Assembly: GCA_022767075.1 (NCBI GenBank)
Contig: JALEPP010000052.1
Coordinates: forward strand, 1-51,353
Source: Agathobacter sp.
GTDB lineage: Bacteria; Bacillota; Clostridia; Lachnospirales; Lachnospiraceae
Reading direction: 5' to 3'
DNA length: 51,353 nt
Below are positions 15,819-24,199 of the stretch, one piece after another. The position numbers were made by a program, and so were the translations under genes. Every line of letters starts with the position of its first letter. Positions within the stretch are counted from its first letter, which is position 1. The notes under the pieces are model-generated. The model searched no databases. It saw nothing but the letters and a program-made list of their open reading frames with translations, and had not been told where the DNA came from.

Positions 15819-18800
15819 TTAAGCAAGCTTTTCAACTGAAAGTGTAACTGTTTCTCCATTGATACTCCACTCCTTCTGATATCCTGACAACTGATTTGAA
15901 ACAATCTGGTCTGCAAGTACTTCGCCTTGAATCTCCTGGCCATATTTCTCGAAGATATCAGATACCTTTTGATCTGCTACGTATGAGACTTTGATATGGT
16001 CCATTACCTCAAAGTCTGCCTCTTTACGCATGGTCTGGATTTTACTGATCAGCTCTCTTACAAAGCCCTCTTCCACAAGCTCAGGAGTAAGGTTGGTATC
16101 CATAACTACCGTTACGGTGTTGTCTCCCTCTGTTACATAACCTTCCATCTGAGTCATGGTAATCAGTAAATCCTCTTCTAATAATACAACTTCGTCATTT
16201 ACACTGTCAAGCTTCAGACAGCCGTTTGCCTTGAGCTCAGCCATTGCTTTATTGCCATCTAATTCAGCAAGGGCGGACTGAATCTGTTTCAGATATTTGC
16301 CGTATTTTGGACCAACGGTACGAAGCTGTGGTTTGAACTGATAGCTTGTGTAAGAAGACACATCCTCCGTGAATTCAACCTTCTTTACATTGAGCTCGTC
16401 TGCGATAATATCCGTGTAGAAGCTGTCCAATACCTGTGGTGCTTTTACAAACATCTGTCCCATTGGCTGACGGTTCTTAATGTTGGCATTATTTCTGCAG
16501 GCGCGACCCATAACAACGATCTTTAGCACTTCATCCATAGCGGTCTCAAGCTCGGTATCAATCCATGCCTCATTTGCAACCGGGAAGTCACAAAGATGGA
16601 TGGATTCCGGTGCAGACGGGTCAATCTCGCATACCAGGTTGCGATAGATTTCCTCCGTCATAAATGGAATCATTGGTGCTGCAGTCTTTGAAATGGTTAC
16701 CAGTGCTGTGTAAAGGGTCATGTAGGCATTGATCTTATCCTGCTCCATTCCCTTTGCCCAGAAGCGTTCACGGGAACGACGAACATACCAGTTACTCATA
16801 TCATCTACAAATTCCTCTAAGAAGCGAGCTGCCTCCGGGATTCTGTAGTTGCTTAAGTTCTCATCTACTCCTTTTACTGCGGTATTCAATTTGGAAAGTA
16901 ACCACTTGTCCATCACAGCTAGCTTGTCATATTCCAAGGTGTATTTTGTTGCATCGAAGTCATCGATATTTGCGTAAAGTACAAAGAATGCATAGGTGTT
17001 CCAGAGAGTACCCATAAGCTTTCTCTGTCCTTCCTGCACCAATTTTCCGGAGAATCTCTTTGGAATCCATGGTGCAGACGCGGTGTAGAAGTACCAGCGA
17101 ATTGCATCAGCGCCGTAGGTCTGTAATGCATCAAATGGGTCCACTGCATTTCCTTTTGATTTGGACATCTTCTGTCCGTTCTCGTCCTGTACATGTCCAA
17201 GTACGATTACGTTCTCATATGGAGCCTTGTTGAACAGGAGAGTTGATTCCGCCATAAGGGAATGGAACCATCCACGGGTCTGGTCAACCGCCTCTGAGAT
17301 AAATTTTGCAGGGAACTGTTGCTCAAATAATTCCTTGTTTTCAAATGGATAATGGTGCTGTGCAAACGGCATAGCTCCTGAGTCAAACCAGCAGTCCAGC
17401 ACCTCCGGTACGCGGTGCATGGTTTTACCACACTTCTCACACTTAATGGTCACGGCATCAATGTATGGTCTGTGAAGCTCTACTTCCGCAGCCTTTGGAT
17501 CCCCGGCTTTTTGGGCAAGCTCTGCACGGCTTCCGATACACTCTCTGTGTCCACATTCACACTCCCAGATATTGAGAGGGGTTCCCCAATAACGGTTGCG
17601 GGAAATTGCCCAGTCCTGAATGTTCTCAAGCCAGTTTCCAAAACGTCCGGATCCGATAGATTCCGGAATCCAGTTCACGGTGTTGTTGTTGCGAATCAAA
17701 TCGTCTTTTACTGCAGTTTCCTTGATGTACCAAGACTCTCTTGCATAGTAGATAAGAGGTCTGTCACATCTCCAGCAATGTGGATATTCATGCTCAAACT
17801 TTGGAGCATCAAAAAGCTGTTTTCTTCCACTTAAATCTTTTAATACTTCCGGATCCGCATCCTTTACGAAGAGTCCTGCAAACGGAGTCTCCTCGGTAAG
17901 CTCTCCCTTTCCGTTTACAAACTGTACAAACGGAAGGTCATAGTTACGTCCTACATTGGCGTCATCCTCACCAAATGCCGGTGCAATGTGTACAATACCG
18001 GTACCATCTGACATGGTTACATAGTTGTCACAGGTTACAAAGAAGCCTTTCTTTCCCTGTCTGTCAGCAACTTCCTTTGCACATGCAAAAAGTGGCTCAT
18101 ACTCCTTGTACTCAAGGTCTTTTCCTTTGTAGGTCTCTAAGACTTCGTAGGCTGCCTGACCTTCCTCTTTTGCAAGTGGAGACAGAACCTTGTCTGCTAG
18201 TGCCTCAGCCAGGTAATAGGTGTATCCATCTACCGCTTTTACCTTGATATAGGTATCGCTTGGGTTCATACAAAGAGCTACGTTACTTGGAAGCGTCCAT
18301 GGAGTGGTGGTCCATGCTAAAAAGTATGCATCCTCTCCTACTACTTTAAAACGAACGATTGCGGATTTCTCTTTTACGGTCTTGTAACCCTGAGCTACTT
18401 CCTGGGCCGAAAGAGGGGTTCCACAGCGTGGGCAGTATGGCACAATCTTGAAGCCCTTGTAAAGGAGCCCCTTGTTCCAGATTTCCTTTAATGCCCACCA
18501 CTCAGACTCGATGAAATTGTCGTCGTAGGTTACATATGGGTCGTCCATATCCGCCCAGAAACCAACGGTTCCTGAGAAGTCTTCCCACATTCCTTTGTAT
18601 TTCCATACAGACTCTTTACACTTGTCGATAAATGGCTCAAGACCGTATGCTTCGATCTGATCCTTACCGTCTAAGCCTAAAAGCTTCTCAACTTCGATTT
18701 CAACAGGAAGACCGTGAGTATCCCATCCCGCCTTACGAGGAACATATTTGCCCTTCATGGTCTGGAATCTTGGAATCATATCCTTGATGGTTCTGGTCTC

Positions 18801-18977
18801 TACGTGACCAATATGTGGTTTTCCATTTGCGGTTGGTGGTCCATCGTAAAAGGTGTAGGTTTCACCCTCTTTACGGTTTTCCATGGATTTGCGGAAAATG
18901 TCATTCTCTTTCCAGAATTTTTCAATTTCTTTTTCGCGATCTACGAAGTTTAAGTTCGTATCCACTTTCTTGTACAT
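15819..18977 (-). CDS. ileS: Isoleucyl-tRNA synthetase, type 2 (eukaryote-like)
   Basis: A class I aminoacyl-tRNA synthetase of 1052 residues. It has the HIGH motif in PPTANGKPHIGHVETRT (near residue 57), an editing domain with AWTTTPWTLPSNVALC, a zinc-type CPRCGTPLS element, KMSKS in NGQKMSKSKGNA (near 600), the anticodon domain with NWYVRRSRERFW, and a long C-terminal extension. Length and the GHVETRTIKDM wording fit the second IleRS type shared with eukaryotes, which is generally less sensitive to mupirocin; that property is inference. Expression is controlled by the T-box leader upstream. AAGGAG lies 10 bases before the ATG, and a terminator follows the gene. Confidence 0.95.
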   Translation of the reverse strand: MYKKVDTNLNFVDREKEIEKFWKENDIFRKSMENRKEGETYTFYDGPPTANGKPHIGHVETRTIKDMIPRFQTMKGKYVPRKAGWDTHGLPVEIEVEKLLGLDGKDQIEAYGLEPFIDKCKESVWKYKGMWEDFSGTVGFWADMDDPYVTYDDNFIESEWWALKEIWNKGLLYKGFKIVPYCPRCGTPLSAQEVAQGYKTVKEKSAIVRFKVVGEDAYFLAWTTTPWTLPSNVALCMNPSDTYIKVKAVDGYTYYLAEALADKVLSPLAKEEGQAAYEVLETYKGKDLEYKEYEPLFACAKEVADRQGKKGFFVTCDNYVTMSDGTGIVHIAPAFGEDDANVGRNYDLPFVQFVNGKGELTEETPFAGLFVKDADPEVLKDLSGRKQLFDAPKFEHEYPHCWRCDRPLIYYARESWYIKETAVKDDLIRNNNTVNWIPESIGSGRFGNWLENIQDWAISRNRYWGTPLNIWECECGHRECIGSRAELAQKAGDPKAAEVELHRPYIDAVTIKCEKCGKTMHRVPEVLDCWFDSGAMPFAQHHYPFENKELFEQQFPAKFISEAVDQTRGWFHSLMAESTLLFNKAPYENVIVLGHVQDENGQKMSKSKGNAVDPFDALQTYGADAIRWYFYTASAPWIPKRFSGKLVQEGQRKLMGTLWNTYAFFVLYANIDDFDATKYTLEYDKLAVMDKWLLSKLNTAVKGVDENLSNYRIPEAARFLEEFVDDMSNWYVRRSRERFWAKGMEQDKINAYMTLYTALVTISKTAAPMIPFMTEEIYRNLVCEIDPSAPESIHLCDFPVANEAWIDTELETAMDEVLKIVVMGRACRNNANIKNRQPMGQMFVKAPQVLDSFYTDIIADELNVKKVEFTEDVSSYTSYQFKPQLRTVGPKYGKYLKQIQSALAELDGNKAMAELKANGCLKLDSVNDEVVLLEEDLLITMTQMEGYVTEGDNTVTVVMDTNLTPELVEEGFVRELISKIQTMRKEADFEVMDHIKVSYVADQKVSDIFEKYGQEIQGEVLADQIVSNQLSGYQKEWSINGETVTLSVEKLA

Positions 18978-19066
18978 GGGAATTTCTCTCCTTTTCGAAT
19001 ATGATAGATTACTGCGATACTACGACCTGCCATGCACTTAGTACGTCTGCAAGTCTATACGTCGCT

Positions 19067-19343
19067 AAAAAGGCCCATGTCCTGTAATAAGGACATGGGC
19101 CTGCATGTTATACCACCTTGTTACAATGTACTTTGAGCTTGCATCTTCCGATGGACTCAGCATACTTCGTTCCCGATAACGCTGGAAATGCGGCGTCTGT
19201 TACTCTCTCTTCCTATGGAAAAATTTCACTTTGCAACTCAGAAGTGATGTTCACCACCTGTTCTACTAATATCCGGATCGCACCATCCCGAACTCTCTGA
19301 AACGTTCCTACAAGGGCTACTGTCTTCGTCATCGTTTTTATCT
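19067..19343 (-). promoter_or_regulatory. T-box leader (Ile specifier) of ileS
   Basis: The minus-strand leader has the usual T-box order. Stem I contains an AGAGAG element and an AGTAG...GGTGAACATCACTTCTGAG stretch. ATC at about 19246-19248 is the likely Ile specifier codon. The T-box sequence AAGGTGGTATAACA (near 19106-19120) is followed by a terminator stem, GGCCCATGTCC/GGACATGGGCC, and TTTTT (19067-19101). Uncharged tRNA-Ile should pair with the specifier and T-box and prevent termination. Confidence 0.92.
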
Positions 19344-19349
19344 CGTATG

Positions 19350-19379
19350 ATTATAGCCCCTGACCTTTCCCGTTGTCAA
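19350..19379 (-). promoter_or_regulatory. Promoter of the ileS T-box transcript
   Basis: Read on minus, TTGACA-18-TATAAT, essentially consensus sigma-A. The start point would be near 19343. The -35 box lies just past the stop of the 86-residue gene. Confidence 0.88.
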
Positions 19380-19384
19380 GAACC

Positions 19385-19645
19385 TTAAGCATCAAAATCC
19401 ATGGCAAACTCCCCTTCAGGACATTTGATGCGCATGATTCCAAGATTGAACTGGTCATCCATAATTGTGATGGTGTATTCAAACACTACATCCTCATCAA
19501 ATTTTGATAGAAGGACATAGGTTCCATTCTCTTTTCCCTCAATCTGCTCGCAGATATCATCATACACTGCTTCCCCTGATATCTCTCCCTGGTAACCGGA
19601 TTCTTTTATTTTCTCCTCAATTGCCTGAAAGTACTGTTCCATCAT
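19385..19645 (-). CDS. Conserved hypothetical protein, 86 aa, partner of the DUF4190 protein
   Basis: A small acidic soluble protein (MMEQYFQAIEEKIKESGYQG, ending CPEGEFAMDFDA). It has no recognisable domain, though alternating strands and the FDEDVVFEYTITIMDD segment suggest a small beta-rich fold. Its start overlaps the stop of the DUF4190 gene by one base (TAATG), so the two are translated together and probably act together. The function is unknown. Its stop lies five bases from the -35 element of the ileS promoter, so it must end transcription inside or near the T-box region unless read-through occurs. Confidence 0.65.
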   Translation of the reverse strand: MMEQYFQAIEEKIKESGYQGEISGEAVYDDICEQIEGKENGTYVLLSKFDEDVVFEYTITIMDDQFNLGIMRIKCPEGEFAMDFDA

Positions 19646-20226
19646 TACAGCTCCTGTCCGAATTCATAATCCATATCAGCGTTGCCTTCCTCGAGCTGGT
19701 TGTACATTTCGTCGTACACCTCATTATAGATTTCATCATAGAAGAGTTCATACTGATCCTGGAACGCCGGATCATTCATTCCAATAATCATCTCTACCAG
19801 AAACCAGATTCCTACCAAAAGAGAAATACCACTACATACGATTCCTGCAATTGCAAGTCCCTTCTGCTGATTCTTTACTAATTGGATAATACCAAAAATA
19901 ATAGAAAGAATTGCAAGAATATAGTTAATGCAGCAGCAGCTGGTGACAAGTGCAAGAATACCAAGTACTAAAGAGGCAATTCCCATTCCTGTACCCGTTC
20001 CCTTTTCTCCCGGAACCTGTCCGTATGCCGGCTGACCATATTGTGCATTGTCATAGCCGCTATTTCCATAGTTCGTGTCGCCGTAGTCTGTGTTTCCATA
20101 GCTGGTATTTCCGTAGCTGGTATCACCATAGCTAGTGTTACCATAGGTCTGCTGATCTACCCCATTTTGATTTGATGGGTTTTCCGTAGTCTGCTGTCCG
20201 TACTGGTTTTCGTTATTATTATCCAT
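19645..20226 (-). CDS. DUF4190-type membrane protein with Tyr-Gly-Asn repeats
   Basis: A 193-residue protein. The first 70 residues are disordered and built of short repeats (SYGNT, DYGDT, NYGNS, QYGQPAYGQ). Two membrane helices of the DUF4190 type follow (GMGIASLVLGILALVTSCC and GLAIAGIVCSGISLLVGI), then an acidic C-tail rich in Glu, Asp and Tyr. Role unknown; DUF4190 proteins are small envelope proteins. The start at 20226 has AAAGGGG six bases upstream and is preferred over the track start eight codons earlier. It is followed by an overlapping 86-residue gene. A TTGACT-16-TAAACT promoter lies about 90 bases upstream. Confidence 0.75.
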   Translation of the reverse strand: MDNNNENQYGQQTTENPSNQNGVDQQTYGNTSYGDTSYGNTSYGNTDYGDTNYGNSGYDNAQYGQPAYGQVPGEKGTGTGMGIASLVLGILALVTSCCCINYILAILSIIFGIIQLVKNQQKGLAIAGIVCSGISLLVGIWFLVEMIIGMNDPAFQDQYELFYDEIYNEVYDEMYNQLEEGNADMDYEFGQEL

Positions 20227-20316
20227 ATGATTCCCCTTTCCATGCCACATTACGTGCCATCACACCTATTACTGTAAGTAATGGATTGAATATTTCATAG
20301 CTAGTTACATCTTTAC

Positions 20317-20344
20317 AGTTTACTGGATTCCGAAGAAAAGTCAA
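20317..20344 (-). promoter_or_regulatory. Promoter for the DUF4190 gene pair
   Basis: Read on minus, TTGACT-16-TAAACT, with transcription starting near 20310 and a leader of about 85 bases. Confidence 0.5.
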
Positions 20345-20363
20345 TAAACCAGCAGTGTAACTT

Positions 20364-20382
20364 TTTTAAGATTCTCTTAAAA
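20364..20382. promoter_or_regulatory. Palindrome in the divergent pncB control region
   Basis: TTTTAAGA-TTC-TCTTAAAA is a perfect 8-bp inverted repeat with a 3-base centre. It lies between the two divergent promoters and just upstream of the minus-strand -35 box. It could be an operator; no regulator can be named. Confidence 0.35.
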
Positions 20383-20443
20383 TTGTATGTTTTGTATGTT
20401 GCTTACAAAAATAATATTTTTTCTCCCCAAATACTTTTTAAAA

Positions 20444-20452
20444 TGGTAGAAT
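20444..20452 (+). promoter_or_regulatory. Extended -10 promoter for pncB
   Basis: TGGTAGAAT is an extended -10 element about 50 bases before the pncB start. No convincing -35 is present. The same nine bases occur at both crotonase promoters (29211 and 29267). Confidence 0.45.
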
Positions 20453-20503
20453 AAACTAAAAAGCAAACTGAAAGGACTGTTTTAGCCCAAAAGGAGAATA
20501 TGT

Positions 20504-21961
20504 ATGAGTACATTAAATCTGTCTCTGCTTACGGATCTCTATGAGATGACTATGATGCAGGGCTATTTTAAAACCGGCAAAAATGAACTGGCTATCTTTG
20601 ATGCCTTCTACCGCAACAATCCTTGCGATGGCGGTTATAGTATCTGTGCCGGACTCGAACAGGTCATTGACTATATAGAAAATCTTCACTTTGATGAGGA
20701 AGATATTGCATATCTTAAAGGCCTTGGAATCTTTGAAGAAGACTTTTTGGATTATCTTGCTAACTTCCATTTCTCCGGAGATATCTATGCAATTCCAGAA
20801 GGAAGTGTGATGTTCCCTAGAGAGCCTATGCTAAAGGTTGTGGCTCCCATTATGGAGGCCCAGCTCATTGAGACTGCGGTGTTAAACATCATTAACCATC
20901 AAAGTCTCATTGCCACCAAAGCTGCCAGAGTCTGCTATGCGGCAAAGGGCGACGGCGTTATGGAGTTTGGCCTTCGCCGTGCCCAGGGTCCTGATTCCGG
21001 GACCTATGGCGCTAGAGCCGCTGTAATTGGTGGTTGCAAGGGGACCTCTAACGTCCTGTGTGGCCAGCTTTTCGACGTTCCCGTCCTTGGAACTCATGCC
21101 CACAGCTGGATTATGAGCTTCCCGGATGAGTACACCGCCTTTAAAGAATATGCAAAGCTTTATCCAAATGCCTGCATTCTTTTAGTGGACACCTATGACA
21201 CATTAAGATCAGGTATGCCAAATGCCATCCGAGTATTTAAGGAGATGCGCGAACAGGGCATCCATTCCAGCTATTATGGAATCCGTATGGACAGCGGAGA
21301 TTTGGCTTACCTTTCTAAGAAGGTACGAAAAATGCTGGACGAGGCAGGTTTCCCGGATGCCGTTATCTCTGCTTCCAACGACTTAGACGAATATCTCATT
21401 GAAACCTTAAAGCAGCAGGGTGCTACCATCACCTCCTGGGGTGTCGGAACCAACCTTATCACCTCAAAGGACAACCCTTCCTTTGGCGGTGTGTACAAGC
21501 TTGCTGCCATTGAAGATGAGAACCACAACTTTGTTCCAAAGATTAAGCTTTCCGAGAACATTGAAAAAATGACCAATCCGGGCAACAAGACCATCTATCG
21601 TATTTACGACAAGGAAACCGGTAAAATCAAGGCTGATCTTATCTGTCTGGTGGACGAGGTCTTTGATGAATCTCAGGATTTGAAGCTCTTTGATCCAAAC
21701 GCACCTTGGAAAAAGACTCGCCTCTCTGGGGGAAGCTACACTATGAAGGAAATGCTGATTCCTGTGATTAAAAACGGAAAAGCGGTTTATCACTCACCAA
21801 AGGTTATGGAAATTCGAGATTTCTGCAACCGGGAAAAGGAAACTCTCTGGGAAGAGAACCTGCGTTTCTCCAACCCACAGGAGGTTTATGTAGATCTTTC
21901 CCAGAAGCTCTACGATCTTAAGACAGAGCTTCTAAACCGCATGCATGCTATTGAAGAGTAA
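20504..21961 (+). CDS. pncB: Nicotinate phosphoribosyltransferase
   Basis: A 485-residue NAD-salvage enzyme that joins nicotinate to PRPP (with ATP) to give nicotinate mononucleotide. It shows LLTDLYEMTMMQGYF at the start, MEFGLRRAQGPDSG, GTHAHSWIMSFPDE with the His that is phosphorylated in this family, LVDTYDTL, RMDSGDLAYLSKK, SNDLDEYLI and WGVGTNLITSKD. Length fits the Firmicutes type. AAGGAG eight bases before the ATG supports the start. It is one of three plus-strand genes in the window and stands alone, ending at a shared terminator. Confidence 0.95.
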   Translation: MSTLNLSLLTDLYEMTMMQGYFKTGKNELAIFDAFYRNNPCDGGYSICAGLEQVIDYIENLHFDEEDIAYLKGLGIFEEDFLDYLANFHFSGDIYAIPEGSVMFPREPMLKVVAPIMEAQLIETAVLNIINHQSLIATKAARVCYAAKGDGVMEFGLRRAQGPDSGTYGARAAVIGGCKGTSNVLCGQLFDVPVLGTHAHSWIMSFPDEYTAFKEYAKLYPNACILLVDTYDTLRSGMPNAIRVFKEMREQGIHSSYYGIRMDSGDLAYLSKKVRKMLDEAGFPDAVISASNDLDEYLIETLKQQGATITSWGVGTNLITSKDNPSFGGVYKLAAIEDENHNFVPKIKLSENIEKMTNPGNKTIYRIYDKETGKIKADLICLVDEVFDESQDLKLFDPNAPWKKTRLSGGSYTMKEMLIPVIKNGKAVYHSPKVMEIRDFCNREKETLWEENLRFSNPQEVYVDLSQKLYDLKTELLNRMHAIEE

Positions 21962-22000
21962 AAAACACCCCTCAGCTGTGATTCTCCACAACTGAGGGGC
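21962..22000. terminator. Bidirectional intrinsic terminator between pncB and yitT
   Basis: CCCCTCAGCTGTG and CACAACTGAGGGG form a stem of about 12 bp (21968-21999). On minus it is followed by TGTTTTTT, ending the convergent yitT transcript. On plus the tail (CTTTGCTTTG) is poorer but adequate for pncB. Confidence 0.8.
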
Positions 22001-22076
22001 TTTGCTTTGCAGGAGTCAGACTGCAAAGATTTGAGGAATTCTTTTGTTGGCGTTTATCAAATTGGGCAAGGTATTG

Positions 22077-22961
22077 TCAGGATACCTTCTCGCCTACCCT
22101 TATGGTATGGAAGCCTTCACCATGTACTTCATTTGATTCCAGCACAATCATGAATGACTTCGGATCAACTTTTTTCACTGCCTGCTGCACAAGGTACATC
22201 TCCTTTGTGCTGCATGCACACATGACCACATCTCTCTCATCCTGTTTGTATCCGCCTCTGGCGTTTAGAATGGTGGAGCCTCTGGCCACACAGTCATCAA
22301 TGGCATCACAGACCTCTTTTCCATGGTCCGTTACAATAAGTGACATCTTGCCGGCGTTCATACCGTACATAACCTTATCGATTACCACAGAAAGAAGGAA
22401 GGATACGATAAATCCATAAATCAGGCCATCCACTTCCTTGAAATAAAGTCCTCCAAGCAAGGTAACAACAGCGTCAAGTGCAAAGGAGATTTTACCAAGT
22501 GGAAAATGTGGCCTGTAGGCCTTTACTATCATAATGATAAAGTCTACACCACCGGTTGAGGAATTCACCATGTAAATCATGGCGTATCCAAGTCCCGCAA
22601 ACACACCGGTACAAAGTGCTGCCAAAAGTCTGCTTCCCTCATAGGTAGGGAATAGAGGTGCCACATAATCGATTAACAGGGAGGAAATAATGGTACATCT
22701 CACGGAGTTCCAAAAGAACTTCTTCCCAAGTATCTTATAAGACAAAAACATCAGCGGCAGGTTCATAACCACGGTAGATACACCGATTGGACAATGAATC
22801 CAATCATAAAGAATCAGTGAAATACCGGAAAAACCTGTCATGGGGAATTTTGCATTAACTGCAAAATTATAAATGCCAATTGCAATGAGCATGCTTCCCA
22901 CGATTTCGCAGAAAAGCTGCTTACACAGATTTTTAATGTTTTCTTTTTTTGCGTCAGTCAT
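22077..22961 (-). CDS. YitT-family membrane protein
   Basis: A 294-residue protein with five to six N-terminal membrane helices (GSMLIAIGIYNFAVNAKFPM, GFSGISLILYDW and others). The C-terminal cytoplasmic DUF2179 domain (SLIVTDHGKEVCDAIDDCVARGSTILNARGGY) resembles a small ligand-sensing fold. The transport substrate is unknown for this family. AGGAGG about 7 bases upstream marks the ATG. The leader before it carries an unusual set of nested inverted repeats (22985-23093). It ends near a terminator shared with pncB. Confidence 0.88.
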   Translation of the reverse strand: MTDAKKENIKNLCKQLFCEIVGSMLIAIGIYNFAVNAKFPMTGFSGISLILYDWIHCPIGVSTVVMNLPLMFLSYKILGKKFFWNSVRCTIISSLLIDYVAPLFPTYEGSRLLAALCTGVFAGLGYAMIYMVNSSTGGVDFIIMIVKAYRPHFPLGKISFALDAVVTLLGGLYFKEVDGLIYGFIVSFLLSVVIDKVMYGMNAGKMSLIVTDHGKEVCDAIDDCVARGSTILNARGGYKQDERDVVMCACSTKEMYLVQQAVKKVDPKSFMIVLESNEVHGEGFHTIRVGEKVS

Positions 22962-22984
22962 TTATGTCTTCCTCCTGTACTATT

Positions 22985-23093
22985 ATAGCCCGTTTCTCAA
23001 CCTTTTAGTCCCGGAGGCGCAAAAAAGAAAAGAGCCTCCGGTATTATAATATGAGAAAACTATAATACGCATCTGCTCTTTTCCACGGGCTAT
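22985..23093 (-). promoter_or_regulatory. Nested hairpin leader between the GT2 gene and yitT (terminator or attenuator)
   Basis: Four inverted repeats are stacked here. TAGCCCGT (22985-22992) pairs with ACGGGCTA (23084-23091), AAAAGAGC with GCTCTTTT, and GTATTATA with TATAATAC. An alternative stem CCGGAGGC/GCCTCCGG (23011-23041) shares bases with the AAAAGAGC stem. On minus the first long hairpin is followed by TTTTCTTTTTTG, a terminator layout, and the second stem would compete with it. It either ends the glf operon or attenuates yitT. Confidence 0.5.
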
Positions 23094-23121
23094 GTTAACA
23101 CGTCAGCTCCTGTCATGTCAA
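23091..23121 (-). promoter_or_regulatory. Possible promoter of the yitT leader
   Basis: Read on minus, TTGACA-18-TAACAT lies just upstream of the nested hairpins. A second TATAAT near 22982-22987, without a good -35, lies only about 20 bases before the yitT start. Confidence 0.45.
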
Positions 23122-23167
23122 CCCTTAATATAATTATTTCTTATCGGTAATATTCCTTTTGTTTATG

Positions 23168-24181
23168 TTAGTTGAATCCTACCACTTTCTGTGAAATTCG
23201 ATATGCTGCCACGGAAATCTTTCTTCCCGTTTTTCCCGGAAGGTTCATAGACACCCCAAGAATCCCTCTTCTCAGATGATGGAACAGGCGAATATCCTTT
23301 TTCTTGATGTAAGTCCAGAGCTCCCTCTTCTTCTGAAGATTCTCTTCTGTTCCGGAGCGAATCAACATAATCGTAGATACAACCGTAATAATCTCCAAAT
23401 AGTTGAACATGTACTGACGGCATTTTGGATTGGAAACCTTATAAAGGTCCACATCGTCAATCATGATTTTATTTACCTTAATCTGCTGGTCAATACGGCT
23501 AATCATAACCTTCTCGTTTACAGACTGGTCATCTCTACCAATAAAATAACGGTAGAAGTCTACATCCATATAGTACATAGTTCTTACATTTGGAAGTGGT
23601 TTGTACACATAGATGTTATCTACATAGAAGGTATGCTTTGGAAGCTCCAGTCCACACTCTCTCAAAAGCTTCGTGCGGTAGATGACAGAGTGCATCAAAA
23701 TGTAGTGACCCTTGTGAAAATGTCTGACATCACTCCATGTAAAAAGTCGGTCAGTGGGAACTCCTGCCTGGCGCATTACCTTTTTATGCTTTGCTCCTTC
23801 TTTTTCATAGACGTAGTTTGCAAGAAGCATATCAAGCTGTGTCTCTCCACCAGCCAGTTCTCGAAGCTTGTTTAAAATCTGCATATACGCTTCCTGATCT
23901 ACCCAATCATCAGAATCTACCACCTTGAAATAAAGTCCTGTGGCATTGCGAATACCGGCGTTTACCGCCTCACCATGTCCGCCGTTTTCCTGATGGATTG
24001 CTCTGCAGATAGTCGGATACTCTCTCTCATATCGATCTGCGATTTCCGCAGTGCGATCCTTTGAGCCGTCATCTACGATCAAAATCTCTACATCCTCTCC
24101 ACCCGGCAAAATGGATTCGATACATTTTTCCATGTAAGCTTCTGAATTATAGCATGGAATTGCAAATGTTAATAATTTCAT
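23168..24181 (-). CDS. Glycosyltransferase family 2
   Basis: A 337-residue GT-A fold glycosyltransferase without membrane helices. The N-terminus has FAIPCYNSEAYMEKCIESIL and ILIVDDGSKDRTAEIA for nucleotide-sugar binding. A GGHGEAVNAGI stretch and a DxD-type FKVVDSDDWVD follow near residue 90. It lies 18 bases downstream of glf, so it probably uses UDP-galactofuranose or extends a glycan containing it, though the donor cannot be read from sequence. The basic C-terminus (GKTGRKISVAAYRISQKVV) may bind the membrane surface. No polymerase or flippase genes accompany the pair. Confidence 0.85.
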   Translation of the reverse strand: MKLLTFAIPCYNSEAYMEKCIESILPGGEDVEILIVDDGSKDRTAEIADRYEREYPTICRAIHQENGGHGEAVNAGIRNATGLYFKVVDSDDWVDQEAYMQILNKLRELAGGETQLDMLLANYVYEKEGAKHKKVMRQAGVPTDRLFTWSDVRHFHKGHYILMHSVIYRTKLLRECGLELPKHTFYVDNIYVYKPLPNVRTMYYMDVDFYRYFIGRDDQSVNEKVMISRIDQQIKVNKIMIDDVDLYKVSNPKCRQYMFNYLEIITVVSTIMLIRSGTEENLQKKRELWTYIKKKDIRLFHHLRRGILGVSMNLPGKTGRKISVAAYRISQKVVGFN

Positions 24182-24199
24182 GTTCCTTCTTCCCCTTTT

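Noticed and set aside
20227-20503. Riboswitch controlling pncB
   Set aside because: Only a short palindrome and A/T-rich sequence are present; no conserved aptamer was recognised.
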